DNA from: Streptomyces beigongshangae
GTDB taxonomy: Bacteria > Actinomycetota > Actinomycetes > Streptomycetales > Streptomycetaceae
Assembly (NCBI RefSeq): GCF_019710745.1
Contig: NZ_JAHKJW010000031.1
Span: 14,108 to 73,176 of the forward strand
Reading direction: 5' to 3'
Length of the DNA: 59,069 nucleotides
How positions within the stretch are numbered: position 1 is the first letter of the stretch; each line of letters begins with the position of its first letter. The notes beneath the pieces are model-generated. The model saw only the letters and a program-made list of their open reading frames with translations, made no database searches and was not told the origin of the DNA. The position numbers and the translations under genes are program-made. Positions 23,247 to 32,458 of this stretch are shown here, piece after piece.

Positions 23247-23279
23247 GCAGGGCCCGGCCGCATCCCGGCCGGGCCCTGC
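23247..23279 (+). terminator. Perfect 14-bp hairpin after traB
   Basis: Arms 23247-23260 and 23266-23279 (GCAGGGCCCGGCCG and complement) with a 5-nt loop, 18 bases after the traB stop. Confidence 0.65.
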
Positions 23280-23305
23280 TCACACCTGAAAAGGACACAC
23301 CGCCC

Positions 23306-23494
23306 ATGGCCGTATCGATCTCCGCAGTCGTCCTGCTCGGCATCGTCGTTTTCGTCCTCATCCGGGGCGGCTCCGTACGCCTCGGACCCGCCCTGGCCTG
23401 CGCCGCCTTCGGCTTCTTCCTCGCCTCCACCGGCGCCGCACCGTTCATCACCGACACGATCACCGCCGTCACCGGCTTCATCTCCAGCATCTGA
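23306..23494 (+). CDS. Tiny hydrophobic membrane protein
   Basis: 62 residues from the ATG at 23306 with AAAGGA upstream. Two probable membrane helices: ISAVVLLGIVVFVLI and LGPALACAAFGFFLAST, then a short hydrophobic tail. Small membrane proteins directly after tra are typical of Spd genes in Streptomyces plasmids, but no sequence signature confirms that. Confidence 0.6.
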   Translation: MAVSISAVVLLGIVVFVLIRGGSVRLGPALACAAFGFFLASTGAAPFITDTITAVTGFISSI

Positions 23495-23566
23495 ACCCGC
23501 CCCGGCCGCCGGCGTTGAAGGCGCCACACCCCCCGCGCCTTCGACCGCCTCCAGGGAGCTGCTCCG

Positions 23567-24112
23567 ATGCCTCAGACCCACTCCGCCGCAGACCAGGCCG
23601 CCCCGACCACGGCGCCGCCTGCGCCGCCGACGGCACTGTCCCTCGAGGAACGCCTGACGTTCACCAACGCGTTGATGACCGCGCGGCTGGACGAAGCGAA
23701 GGTCGCCTACGAGGTCAACGCGGCGTACATCGAGACCGAGCCCGTCGACCTCACCGACGTCGTCACCGTCCCGCTGACCCCGACACTCCAGCCTCCGCCG
23801 GAGTCCTACCCCACCCCGGTCGCGGCCCTCCTCCAGCGCGCCCACCACCGGCTGCTCACCGGCGGCTGGTGCTCCGGCGCCCTGGTCGACGAGGACGGTG
23901 CCCGCTGCATGCTCGGTGCCATCCGGACCGAGGCCCGCGGCGACCGCGGCCTGGAAGCGGATGCGGCCGCCGTGCTCCTGGACGCGATCCGCCGCACGTT
24001 CGGTGACCACGTCGACTCCGTGCCGTCTTTCAACGACGCGCACGGCTTCGGCCGCGTCCCGCTCCGCATGGTCGACCAGGCCGCACACCTCGCCAACGCC
24101 CGCGGCCTCTGA
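23567..24112 (+). CDS. DUF6197-like protein
   Basis: 181 residues. After a Pro/Ala-rich leader and a helical segment (LSLEERLTFTNALMTARLDE), the C-terminal ~90 residues have the look of the DUF6197 family: LVDEDGARCMLGAIRTEARG, then DSVPSFNDAHGFGRV. Members occur on actinobacterial plasmids and phages; the function is unknown. The start is the ATG at 23567 (GGGAGC upstream). Confidence 0.55.
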   Translation: MPQTHSAADQAAPTTAPPAPPTALSLEERLTFTNALMTARLDEAKVAYEVNAAYIETEPVDLTDVVTVPLTPTLQPPPESYPTPVAALLQRAHHRLLTGGWCSGALVDEDGARCMLGAIRTEARGDRGLEADAAAVLLDAIRRTFGDHVDSVPSFNDAHGFGRVPLRMVDQAAHLANARGL

Positions 24113-24339
24113 CTGCTGCTCCGGACCACCTGCCTCGTACCTGAACCCTTCGCGGTCGGGTACGGGCCAGGCCCTCCGGCCTCGTGGCCAGTCGCAGCCG
24201 GTCCCGCCGCGGCCGTAGTCATCGACCCCGCCCCGAGGGCTGCCTGCTGACCGCAGCCATTGCCTCCAGGCCCGCCGCTCACCGCGTGGCCCACTCGCAC
24301 TTCTCCCTGCCCACCCACCGACACTCTTGGAGTTGCCCC

Positions 24340-25080
24340 GTGCAGTCCAACGACCACACCCACGGCCAGAACCGCCAGGAGCTTGCCTACCTCCCCGTGC
24401 CCTTCCCGAAGGCGCCGCCCAAGGAGCTGCGGTTCGCCGCTCTGCACGCCTGGTGGGATACCGCATGGGAAGAGGACGGCGTTCTGCACAACATGTGGGC
24501 GGACATCCTCAGCGCCCCCGGCGCCGGCCTCCGGCACATGGCCCCCTGGATCCGCGCCGTGCTCATGACGGCCGGAGTCTCCTTCGCCGTGCTGATGGCC
24601 CAGGCCGCAGGCGAAGTCCTCCTCGATGCGCTGCACCAGCTGCTCACCGCCGTGCCCACGGTGCAGGTCGGCGTCGACACCTCCAGCGGCGTGGCCGCCG
24701 TCGTTGACCAGCCGGTGCGCACGTACATCGCGCAGCACTCCGCCGGCCTCCCGGTCGAAGCCTCCACCGTCTACACACTGTGGCTGCTCACCGGCCTCGT
24801 CGGCCTGGTCCTCGGCTACCTCTCCCGGAACAACGGTGTGCGCGCACTGTGGGCGGCACACGGCGCGGCCACCGTCGGGATGGTTGGGACGGCCACCCCG
24901 GACGCCAGCCGCGCCGTCGCGGTCGGCCTCGCGGTCCTCGCCTGGGCGTCCTTGTCCGCGTTCGCGCTGCGCGGCCTGACCCTGCGCCGCCGCGTCGGCT
25001 ACCCGGCCCGTCCGGCGGTGACCGCTGCCCGGCCCGAGGTCTACGTCTACGTGACCACCCCGGCCGCGCCCGCCGACTAG
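24340..25080 (+). CDS. Membrane protein of the transfer region
   Basis: 246 residues from a GTG at 24340. Hydrophobic segments: AVLMTAGVSFAVLMAQ (~70-90), LWLLTGLVGLVLGYLS (~148-165), AAHGAATVGMVGTA and AVAVGLAVLAWASLSAF (~180-215), followed by a basic cytoplasmic tail. The soluble N-terminus begins with PVPFPKAPPKELRFAALHAW. No family recognised. It probably belongs to the conjugation/spread module. The ~227 bases before it show no gene. Confidence 0.6.
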   Translation: MQSNDHTHGQNRQELAYLPVPFPKAPPKELRFAALHAWWDTAWEEDGVLHNMWADILSAPGAGLRHMAPWIRAVLMTAGVSFAVLMAQAAGEVLLDALHQLLTAVPTVQVGVDTSSGVAAVVDQPVRTYIAQHSAGLPVEASTVYTLWLLTGLVGLVLGYLSRNNGVRALWAAHGAATVGMVGTATPDASRAVAVGLAVLAWASLSAFALRGLTLRRRVGYPARPAVTAARPEVYVYVTTPAAPAD

Positions 25081-25131
25081 CACCCGCACAGCAGCTGCCC
25101 CTTCCGCAACTGACCTCCGGTCGCTCCGCCT

Positions 25132-25167
25132 GGTCCTCGCCCACCCACTCCTGGGTGGGCGAGGACC
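25132..25167 (+). terminator. Perfect 16-bp hairpin
   Basis: Arms 25132-25147 and 25152-25167 (GGTCCTCGCCCACCCA and complement) with a 4-nt loop, about 50 bases after the membrane-protein stop. Confidence 0.65.
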
Positions 25168-25260
25168 GGACAGGCCGACCGGCCGCTTCACACCGCGCCC
25201 GCCGACGAACAACCGGCGGGCGCGGTGCTTGCTGTCCACCGACACCTGGAGGAACCGCTC

Positions 25261-25797
25261 GTGCTCATCCCCCGCCCGCGCCGCCGGATCGGCCGGCCCC
25301 GCCTGCAGCGCCCCGGCCCCCCGCTATCCCGCGCCCCGGCGTCGGCTCCCCGGTATCTGGAGCAGGTGATGGCCGACCAGGACGAGGACCTGGTCGACGT
25401 CGACCCGTACGACCCCAGCGACGGCTCCGTGCCGGTCTTCCGGTGGAAGCAGGCCGGGCGCGAGAACCTCGCGACCCGCCGCCAGCTGCGGGAGATGGGC
25501 CTGAGGCCGGGAGGCCACGGGCCCATCGCGCGGATCGAATGCCGCGGCGGCAAACGCTTCGCGTGGCTGTACCGGATCGACCTGGCGAAGCCGAAGCTGC
25601 CGATGACCCTCGCGAAGGAAGCCGCACTCGACAAGGCGATGGCCAAACGCCAGTCGTGTCCCGGCCCCTATGGCCGGCGCTACTTCCACTGCATCCCGCT
25701 GAAGACCTTGGGGTCGTGCCTGGAGTGCTTCGACGGCACGCCCGCCGACCCCGCCTCCTACATCGCTCCCCCGGTCAAGCACTTGCTGGACGCCTGA
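25261..25797 (+). CDS. RRQRL-motif-type zinc-binding protein
   Basis: 178 residues from a GTG at 25261 with GGAGGAA upstream; an ATG at 25369 would give a 142-residue form closer to the family's usual length. Family features: VFRWKQAGRENLATRRQLRE, then MGLRPGG, RIECRGGKRFAWLYRIDLAK, and paired cysteines CPGPYGRR and FHCIPLKTLGSCLEC. Streptomyces plasmids commonly carry this family; zinc binding is presumed from the cysteines and the role is unknown. A hairpin at 25867-25899 follows. Confidence 0.7.
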   Translation: MLIPRPRRRIGRPRLQRPGPPLSRAPASAPRYLEQVMADQDEDLVDVDPYDPSDGSVPVFRWKQAGRENLATRRQLREMGLRPGGHGPIARIECRGGKRFAWLYRIDLAKPKLPMTLAKEAALDKAMAKRQSCPGPYGRRYFHCIPLKTLGSCLECFDGTPADPASYIAPPVKHLLDA

Positions 25798-25866
25798 TCG
25801 GAGAGGACACCCGCCCATGAGCACCCGGAGCGGCTGACCGGACCGGGTTCCGCCACACCGCACACA

Positions 25867-25899
25867 CCATCGCCCCAGCCGGGCCGGCCGGGGCGATGG
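25867..25899 (+). terminator. Hairpin after the zinc-protein gene
   Basis: Arms CCATCGCCCC (25867-25876) and GGGGCGATGG (25890-25899) around a 13-nt loop that can itself pair (GCCGGGCCGGC). Confidence 0.55.
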
Positions 25900-25982
25900 C
25901 ATCGCACAGGGCGACCGCAGCATCGGCAAAGAAGGCTGGCCGCCCCGCTCCCTCACCCTTTCGAGATCAGGAGAAACCCAGC

Positions 25983-26191
25983 ATGACGCATCGCTCCGCC
26001 CTCTTCGCCGCCGTCCTCGGCCTGGGCCGCGCCGGGTCGAACATCGGTGATCATTTCGTTCAGTCCGACTACTGCGCCCGCGTCAAGGGCGCCACCGACG
26101 ACAAGCCCGTCCACTACGCCGCCACCCCGGACGACGAACCCACCATCCACGGCACAGCCGACGGCATCAAGGCCTGCGCCTGGCACGTCGC
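25983..26191 (+). pseudogene. Small membrane-protein gene, piece 1 of 3
   Basis: Starts at the ATG 25983 (AGGAGAAA upstream) and reads MTHRSALFAAVLGLGRAGSN, GDHFVQSDYCARVKG, and ends DGIKACAWHVA at the first transposon. This resembles DUF3307-like Streptomyces membrane proteins (GDHxxQxDxxAxxKG, then HVASYTATQ). The continuation SYTAVQVGAAVA is at 32144, and joining across the 7-bp ACGTCGC repeat keeps the frame. Six more codons (SVGLVT) run into the transposon before a stop at 26213. Confidence 0.8.
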
Positions 26192-26349
26192 TTCTGTTGG
26201 GCTGGTGACCTAGGAGCCCTCCCCTCGGTAGGCATCTGTGCTGGTCAAAGTCTCAAGGACCGGTGCAACGGTGGCCGACAGATGTCGTGCATGGCATACG
26301 AGATCATGGGCGCGGACCGATCGGGGAAGACACAGGGGGTAGAGGAATC

Positions 26350-27744
26350 ATGGTGGCGTTCCACGCATCCGCGCTGGACGGAGTGGCCCGAAATCCGGCG
26401 CTGCCGGAGTCGTTGCTGCTGCGCCTGCTCGCCTTCGGGGCAGACGGTGACCGTCCGCCCCGTGACGTTCTTCACCGGGCCGGACTCCCCGAGTCGGCCG
26501 TCGCGCTGATCCTGGCCCACCCGAACCCGGGGGCCCGGATCGATTTCGCCATGAGTGCCAGGGCGGAGCCTGCACAGCGGGCTCGGCTCGCGGACGATCC
26601 TTCTCCCAAGGTGCGGGCAGCTCTCGCATATGGACCCGAGGTGTACGGTCCGCGCGTAAAGGTCGCGCCGCTCCCGGATGTTGTGTGCGCCCGCCTGCTC
26701 GACGACCCGGATCATTCCGTACGCGCGGCCCTGCTGGAGTCGCCCCATCTGGCGCCATCGTTCGTGGCATCGATGGCCACTCATCACTGTGCGGCAGCGC
26801 GTCGGGAAGCGGTGCGTGCATGGGAGGCCCTGTCGGCGGGCGAGCGGTCGGCACTGCTGGCCGACCCCGACCTCGAGGTGCGGCGGGCCGCCGAGCTGCA
26901 GGAGTGCCGGCGGGACGCCCGCGTGACAGCCGACCTCCTCCGCGACCCGAAGTCCGCCGCCGAGGCGCTGCGCCGCGGACTCCTTGACCGTGCCGGCGCC
27001 GAGCGGTGCGTCGCCGAGCGGATGCACCTGACCTCCCTCGCCGAGAACCCGTCGCTGCCCGCCGACCTCGTAGAGAGGCTCGCCGTGGACCCCGAGGAGG
27101 CCGTACGGCTGGCCGTCTCCCTTCGGCCCGAGCTGGACGAGACGCGGCGTATGGCCATCGACTTCACGGCCGGGGACCTCGACAGGGGCGACGACGTGTG
27201 GTGGGTACGGGACGGGCTCGCCTACCCCGAGGTAATGCGCCGGGCCGCGACCTCCGCTCACCCGCTGCTCCAGCGCGCCGCCGCCCGAAGCCCCCATCTG
27301 CCGCCTGACCTGCTGCGCCTGCTTGCACGCGTCGAGGACCCGGTGGTGGAGAACCTTCTGGGCATTCACCACCCCGACACTCCGGAGGAGGTCCTGATGC
27401 GGGTGTTTGCGCGGCTGGGTGGGACGTTCTCCGCCTGGATGGCGGAGACGCACCCTCGGTTCCCCCGCGAGGGCCTAGCCACCCGCTACGCGAACCACCC
27501 CGACGGGAACTACCGCCGGCTGGCCGTACGGGATCCGGCCGCCACGCCGGAGCTGATCGAACGGCTCAGCCACGACCCCGTTGTCTGGACGCGTCAGGCG
27601 GCGGCCCGCGACCCGCGCCTCCCGTTCCACCGGCTCCGCGAGGCCCTCCTCGTCCCCGAACTGGCATCCAGCGCGGGTGCCAACCCGGCGCTCCCCCAGG
27701 ACGAGATGGCCGCCGTCCTGGACCGGGCTGGCGTTCCCGCCTGA
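26350..27744 (+). CDS. LRV-type leucine-rich-repeat variant protein (cargo)
   Basis: 464 residues from the ATG at 26350 (AGAGGAA upstream). It is built from ~24-28-residue alpha-helical repeats with recurring NPALPESLLLRL, NPSLPADLVERLA, SPHLPPDLLRLLA, HPDTPEEVLMRVF and DPAATPELIERLS, each followed by an xxVRxAA-type helix (SVRAALLESP, EVRRAAELQE). This is the leucine-rich-repeat-variant solenoid, a protein-interaction scaffold. There is no enzymatic domain and no Cys cluster. It is the sole cargo of this element and its advantage to the transposon is unknown. It converges with tnpC, 82 bases away. Confidence 0.8.
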   Translation: MVAFHASALDGVARNPALPESLLLRLLAFGADGDRPPRDVLHRAGLPESAVALILAHPNPGARIDFAMSARAEPAQRARLADDPSPKVRAALAYGPEVYGPRVKVAPLPDVVCARLLDDPDHSVRAALLESPHLAPSFVASMATHHCAAARREAVRAWEALSAGERSALLADPDLEVRRAAELQECRRDARVTADLLRDPKSAAEALRRGLLDRAGAERCVAERMHLTSLAENPSLPADLVERLAVDPEEAVRLAVSLRPELDETRRMAIDFTAGDLDRGDDVWWVRDGLAYPEVMRRAATSAHPLLQRAAARSPHLPPDLLRLLARVEDPVVENLLGIHHPDTPEEVLMRVFARLGGTFSAWMAETHPRFPREGLATRYANHPDGNYRRLAVRDPAATPELIERLSHDPVVWTRQAAARDPRLPFHRLREALLVPELASSAGANPALPQDEMAAVLDRAGVPA

Positions 27745-27826
27745 CCGCCGGGCGGAACCGACTTGCTCGCACCCCAAAGTGAAGGCTGCGATCCACCGAC
27801 CAGCGGTTGGTATCTGGGTTCGCAGG

Positions 27827-28372
27827 TCAGCGGGGGCGGTGAGGGGTGCTGATGAGTTGGGTCATCAACTGGCGGTTCGTGGCTCGGGATGCCTGGAGGT
27901 CTTCTTCGCGTTCGGAGAGCTGGTCGCGGAGCTCGGCGACTTGTTGTTCAAGGTGGTCGATCTTCCGCTGGAGGGTGTCGATGTCGGTGGGAGCGCCGAG
28001 GCCAGTGGCGCGCCAGGCGTCTTGGCCAAGGGCTTCGGACAGGCGTTGTTCGAGGCGGGCCACATGGCCCGCAAGGCGGGTGTTGCGTTCGGTGAGGTTG
28101 GCCAGATCGCTCAGCAGGGAGTTCCGGCTGACCTGCGGTCCGTTGGTGTTGTTGGGCGGCTGGGCGGCCTTGGCTGCCACGGCTGCGTGGAGGTCGCCGT
28201 GGCGGTAGATCAGGCTGCGGTGGACGCCGGCCAGGCGGGCGACGGCGGAGACGCTGATCGGCTGGCCGTCGCGGGTCAGGTCGTCGAGCGCGGCCAGCAC
28301 GCGCCTGCGGCGGCGGGTGGAGTCATCGGTTCGGGCCTGGGCGAGCCGGTCAGCCGGAGAGGTTGGCTTCAT
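27827..28372 (-). CDS. tnpC: TnpC-like accessory protein (DUF6262-like)
   Basis: 181 residues from the ATG at 28372, overlapping the tnpB stop by ATGA. The N-terminal ~65 residues contain a TetR-like HTH (VLAALDDLTRDGQPISVSAV, ARLAGVHRSLIYRHGDL). The remainder is a long coiled coil (LANLTERNTRLAGHVARLEQ, LQRKIDHLEQQVAELRDQL). This is the DUF6262 architecture found downstream of paired recombinases. In Tn554 the third gene, tnpC, affects the efficiency and orientation of integration. Confidence 0.8.
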   Translation of the reverse strand: MKPTSPADRLAQARTDDSTRRRRRVLAALDDLTRDGQPISVSAVARLAGVHRSLIYRHGDLHAAVAAKAAQPPNNTNGPQVSRNSLLSDLANLTERNTRLAGHVARLEQRLSEALGQDAWRATGLGAPTDIDTLQRKIDHLEQQVAELRDQLSEREEDLQASRATNRQLMTQLISTPHRPR

Positions 28373-30852
28373 GCTTTCCGTTCGAGTGGAAGGCCACCTG
28401 CGGCTGGCAGGAGGGTGGGCATGCCGAGCTGTACGGCGCGGGACCGGCGCAGGGCCGAGGTGGCCTGACGGATCTCCTCCCGTTCTTCGTCGGTGAGGGC
28501 GTCGAGGTTGCTCTCGACCCTGCGGATCAGACGCCGCAGGCGACTGATCTCCTCCTCGGACGGTGTTGCTTCCGCCCGAGCCCAAGCGTCGAGCTCGGTG
28601 GCCGCGGCCAGCCGTTCCCGGTCTCGAAGCAGGGTGTCCAGGTAGGTCCGCAGGTCCGGAAGGTAGGAGGGGTCGGTGCGGAAGTGATCACAGCCCAGGC
28701 ATCGGAACCGGAACGGGCAGGCGTGTCCGCCGGCTTTGACGTTGCTGGGCTCGGCGCAGATCCCGAACGGTACGGCGACCTGCCCGATCCGCATCCGGGT
28801 GTGCTCGTGGTCCAGGAGGGCTTTGGCCTCGTCCCACAGCCGGCCGCCGTGTCGGTCGAACTGGAGGGTGACCAGCCGGTCGACGGCCTGACGCGTGCGC
28901 TTCTCGGAGACCCGGTAGTACGTCTGTGTAGTGCCGAGGGTCTTGTGTCCCATCAGCTCCCGCAGCACGTCTACCGGCGTTCCGGCATCGGCGTGCCGTT
29001 GGGCGTAACTGTGCCGGTAGGCGTAGAGCGTGATCCGTGCCTTGTCGAACTCCTCCCCCGCGGCGGTGAGCAGAGGCGGCATAGTGTTCAGCCACTCGCG
29101 ATGGAGTTGGGAGAGGAACATCGACCGGTAGGGCTTGGTGCCGTCCGGGTTGAAGTTCGGGTTCGGGAACAGCGCGAGCTGGTCCGTGGGGGTGTCCGGG
29201 AAGCGGCCGCGGACGCGGTCGCGCTGCTCGCGGATCATCGAGGCGGTGGTGTCCGGGATCGGCAGCTGGCATCGCAGCCGGTTGTTCTTGAAGTCGGTGT
29301 AGACAAGGACGTGCTTGCCGTCCGCGTCGGTCTCCAGGCAGTCCCAGGGAAGTTTTTGCACCTCGTCTGGGCGGCGGCCGGTGTCGATAAGGATCTCTAC
29401 CGCGATCCGGGCGTGCCGCCCTCCGGCCGGGGCTCCCGACCGGCCGTTGCGCCGGCTGGTCTCCAGGGTGTCCAGCCGTGCGCACAACTGGGCCAGGATC
29501 TCGTCCGGCAGAGCCCGCCCACCGCCCTCGTCCTCTGGTGGCCGGGGAATGTCGCCCTTGCGGAACGAGAAGTCGTCGGGCAGTCCGGCCAGCATCTGTC
29601 GGGGCCGGGTCAGACCCATCTCACGGATCTCGCGCAGGAACCGTGCGCACCATCGGCAGATCGTCACTCGCAGGTTCGGACTGATCTGCCCGGTGTGCTC
29701 CAGGTAGGCCAAGCGCTGCTGGAAGACCTCGACGTCGGTGCGGCGCAGCCGCTCCGGAGCGTCCCCGTGGTCCTCGCGGTTGATGCGCAGGCTGTCGGAG
29801 AGCCGCTCCAAGCAGACGACCATGGACATGAGGGAGTTGGGGATGTTCCGGCCGTAGCGGCGGGGAATGGCATCCACCACCCACGCCTTGGCCGCCCGCC
29901 GCAGCCACTCCTGACTCAGGCCGGTGAAGTTCATGGTGCGGCCCTTGCCCAGCCCGAAGACCTCCGCGTCCCACACGTCCTTCAGCTGCTCCAGTTCCGG
30001 CGTGGCCAGACCGACGCGGATGTCGGCCGTCATCGACTTCCACACCCCCGCCATCCGCGTGTTCGCCTCGACCATCAGCTGGCTCAGACTGGTGACCTGC
30101 TGGGCGCGCGCCGTGTCGCACAGGGCCTTGAACGCCGTGTGCAGCAGCCGGACGTGCCGGTCCAGGCGCTGCTGAGTCCCGAACAGCAACTCGGCGACGA
30201 CGAGGTCCGGTAACCCGCGAAAGCTGATCAAGGTGCCGTCGTGGACCGCCGGCGCGGTCCGGGACCACAGCCCGAGATCGACGTCCGGATCCTTTCGCCT
30301 CGCTTCGTTCCAGCTCCAGCGGTGCCCCGCGCAGAATCCGCCGCGATCCTTACTCTGCCGGTGACACGCCGCCGCCGAGCACGGCTCCAACGCCGGCTTC
30401 GGCCCCACCCGCGGATCGAGGACGAAGTCCTCGATCGTCTCGATCCCGAGGCGGTACTTCTGATCCATGTGGCTGAGGCAGACCGGGTTGTCGAACGACC
30501 TCCAGACCCGCTCGCACCCCGGCACCCGGCACGGGCCATCGGTGCCCGTGAAGACCCGAACCGCTGTCGTCAGGAAGTCCTCCAAGTCCTGCTCGCCGGC
30601 CCGCCACCGTCCCCGGCAGGTGGCGCAGAGCGGAGCGGCACCGCCCAGACGGGCAGGCGCGATGCAGTTCCGCACGGCACAGGACCGGTACCCGATCAAG
30701 GGATGATCCGGCGACGGCCGTGCGATACGCAGCCGCTCGTCCCAGCCCAGCCCGACCAAGAAGTCCTGCCGCACTCGCGAGAACAGCCGCTCGGCCTGGG
30801 CGTCCTCCCGCCCGCTGTCGGGCGGCGGTGCCAGTGCGGCCTCACTGTTCAT
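28369..30852 (-). CDS. tnpB: TnpB-type large tyrosine recombinase
   Basis: 827 residues. The first ~190 residues hold several Cys/His clusters (CAVRNC, CATCRGRW, CRVPGCERVW, CSAAACHRQ), probably zinc-binding modules. The core-binding domain follows. The catalytic domain (~470-670) shows Arg in IDTGRRPDEVQKL, YAYRHSYAQRH, MGHKTLGTTQTYY with the likely tyrosine. After it come CPFRFRCLGCDHF and a C-terminal coiled coil. It overlaps tnpA and tnpC by 4 bases each. It acts with TnpA to cut and rejoin the transposon ends. Size is that of actinobacterial TnpB proteins and larger than Tn554 TnpB. Confidence 0.85.
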   Translation of the reverse strand: MNSEAALAPPPDSGREDAQAERLFSRVRQDFLVGLGWDERLRIARPSPDHPLIGYRSCAVRNCIAPARLGGAAPLCATCRGRWRAGEQDLEDFLTTAVRVFTGTDGPCRVPGCERVWRSFDNPVCLSHMDQKYRLGIETIEDFVLDPRVGPKPALEPCSAAACHRQSKDRGGFCAGHRWSWNEARRKDPDVDLGLWSRTAPAVHDGTLISFRGLPDLVVAELLFGTQQRLDRHVRLLHTAFKALCDTARAQQVTSLSQLMVEANTRMAGVWKSMTADIRVGLATPELEQLKDVWDAEVFGLGKGRTMNFTGLSQEWLRRAAKAWVVDAIPRRYGRNIPNSLMSMVVCLERLSDSLRINREDHGDAPERLRRTDVEVFQQRLAYLEHTGQISPNLRVTICRWCARFLREIREMGLTRPRQMLAGLPDDFSFRKGDIPRPPEDEGGGRALPDEILAQLCARLDTLETSRRNGRSGAPAGGRHARIAVEILIDTGRRPDEVQKLPWDCLETDADGKHVLVYTDFKNNRLRCQLPIPDTTASMIREQRDRVRGRFPDTPTDQLALFPNPNFNPDGTKPYRSMFLSQLHREWLNTMPPLLTAAGEEFDKARITLYAYRHSYAQRHADAGTPVDVLRELMGHKTLGTTQTYYRVSEKRTRQAVDRLVTLQFDRHGGRLWDEAKALLDHEHTRMRIGQVAVPFGICAEPSNVKAGGHACPFRFRCLGCDHFRTDPSYLPDLRTYLDTLLRDRERLAAATELDAWARAEATPSEEEISRLRRLIRRVESNLDALTDEEREEIRQATSALRRSRAVQLGMPTLLPAAGGLPLERKA

Positions 30853-32021
30853 GAACGGACCTCCTCGACGAGCAATCCCACGCGGTCGACCGCGGCCCGC
30901 AGGCGCTGCGGCGACGGGTGGAGGTAGACCTGGGTGCTGGTCACCGAACGATGGCCCAGCAACTGCTGGACCTCGTCGATGGCGGCACCGGCCTCGACCA
31001 CGTTGGTGGCGAAGGCGTGCCGCAGAGAGTGCGGATGAACCACCCGCTCCAACCCCGCCCGCCGGGAAAGCCGCACGAGCAACTCGTTGACCGCCCCAGG
31101 CTTCACCGGTGCCCCGGCCGGCGGCCGGGCCAGGTTCACCAACACCATGTCGCTGAGCGCAGCCTCAGCACATCTCGCACGCTCCACCGCGTACTGGTCG
31201 AACGCCTGGACCACCAGGAAGTCCACCGGTACCGCCCGCGACCGACGCGATTTCGCCCACGCACCCGAGCCGTTGTCCCGACGCACCACGTGAAGGTGCG
31301 AGCCCGGCACCGAACAACCCAGGTGTCGGGCATCCACGACGAAGTGGATGTCCTCTCGGCGCAGACCCACCGCTTCCCCGCGGCGCAGACCCGCGCGCGC
31401 CATCAGCAGCACGATCAGTCGATCCCGTGCCGTCCGGCAGGCCCGCAGCAGGGCCACGACTTCGTCGTCGCTGGCCCGGTCGACCGGTGCGTCCGGGACA
31501 GCGGCCCGATGCCGGGCCCGGGCGTAGTAGCGGGGCCCACTCGCCTCACCACGAACCTCGACAGGAAGGTCACGATCATCAGCGACTTCGTAGAGCATGC
31601 CCAGCACCGCCACCGGAGCGTTGCCCACGGCGACCTGGTGCTTCAAGAACTCCCGCACCCCGGCCAGGATCGTGTTCACCCGGCGGGGGCCTCGAACCGG
31701 CTGTTGCCCCGGGCCGGGGACCACCGGATCCCCATCCAGCCGGGCGTGCCGCAGCCAGAACATGAACGACCCGAGACGACCCGCGCACTCCCGCCAGTCG
31801 AGACCCGACCGGGCACACCAGGTCAGGAACAACTTCATCGCGCCTGCGTACGTCGCGGTCGTCGACTCGGCCTGGTCCCGGCCGAACCGCACGTGCCGCA
31901 GGAACTCATCCACCTCGGCAATCGGCGCGAGCTCGTCTTCGTCCAGCACCGTCCAGTACCGGTCACCCGACGGCATCCGTACCACGAACGGCCGCAACCG
32001 CACTTTCCTGTTCTCGATCAC
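30849..32021 (-). CDS. tnpA: TnpA-type tyrosine recombinase
   Basis: 390 residues. N-terminal core-binding domain (AESTTATYAGAMKLFLTWCA), then catalytic residues: Arg in MARAGLRRGEAVGL, HxxRH in HPHSLRHAFATNVV, His in LLGHRSVTSTQVY, and the nucleophilic Tyr in TQVYLHPSP. First gene of the coupled tnpABC operon, starting 122 bp from the right end of the element, so end-binding sites and promoter must share that short interval. Confidence 0.9.
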   Translation of the reverse strand: MIENRKVRLRPFVVRMPSGDRYWTVLDEDELAPIAEVDEFLRHVRFGRDQAESTTATYAGAMKLFLTWCARSGLDWRECAGRLGSFMFWLRHARLDGDPVVPGPGQQPVRGPRRVNTILAGVREFLKHQVAVGNAPVAVLGMLYEVADDRDLPVEVRGEASGPRYYARARHRAAVPDAPVDRASDDEVVALLRACRTARDRLIVLLMARAGLRRGEAVGLRREDIHFVVDARHLGCSVPGSHLHVVRRDNGSGAWAKSRRSRAVPVDFLVVQAFDQYAVERARCAEAALSDMVLVNLARPPAGAPVKPGAVNELLVRLSRRAGLERVVHPHSLRHAFATNVVEAGAAIDEVQQLLGHRSVTSTQVYLHPSPQRLRAAVDRVGLLVEEVRS

Positions 32022-32136
32022 GGGCGCATCTCAGCAACAGGTGCAACGTCCGCGACACCGGTTCAGGAACTGTCGGCCACAGGTTCACCGCCCAGGGTGA
32101 CGCGACAGTGCACGACACCTCCTGAAACCCAAGGGA

Positions 32137-32408
32137 ACGTCGCCTCCTACACCGCCGTTCAGGTAGGCGCCGCTGTGGCCATCACGCGCTCCTTCGGCTA
32201 CCGCGTCCCTGCCTCCGCCCTGCTGGCTGGGGCTGTCATCAACGGCCTGACCCACGCGATCATCGACCGGGGTGCCGCCTTTCTGTGGCTGGCCGACAAG
32301 ACCCGCAAGCGCGGCTACATCAACCATTGCCAGGCCGTGCGTGTCGATGACGAGGGCGCCGTCAGCAAGGAGACCAACGGGCCGGGAACCGCCTGGATGG
32401 AGCTGGAC
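32137..32408 (+). pseudogene. Small membrane-protein gene, piece 2 of 3
   Basis: Reads VASYTAVQVGAAVAITRSFG, PASALLAGAVINGLTHAIID, DKTRKRGYINHCQ and NGPGTAWMELD, then is cut by a second transposon. Two hydrophobic segments are visible. It continues the 5' piece at 25983-26191 in frame, and is continued by PALHRGIGVGAAVVTTWL at 42655. The conserved LDxALH motif spans the second junction. Confidence 0.8.
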
Positions 32409-32458
32409 GTTCTCTGCACCAAGCAGTCATGTGATGGCAACCACATCCTGGGACGACC

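Larger units (their letters stand above)
26192..32143. mobile_element. Tn554-like tnpABC transposon with LRV-repeat cargo (5.95 kb)
   Basis: The 7-bp ACGTCGC is present at both junctions (26185-26191 and 32137-32143), and excision restores AWHVA-SYTAVQ in frame. Inside the core the ends are imperfect inverted repeats: TTCTGTTGGGCT from the left and TTCCCTTGGGTT from the right. Gene order from the right end is tnpA, tnpB, tnpC (minus strand, each overlapping by ATGA), then a plus-strand LRV-repeat gene. The tnpA start lies 122 bp from the right end. Layout, gene sizes and a short core without a long target duplication match Tn554-type elements. Confidence 0.85.

Noticed and set aside
13801..25797. 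Classical TraB recognition repeats GACCCGGA (as in pSVH1)
   Set aside because: No cluster of this octamer was seen near the TraB-like gene; the GTAC repeats are noted only as a speculative alternative.
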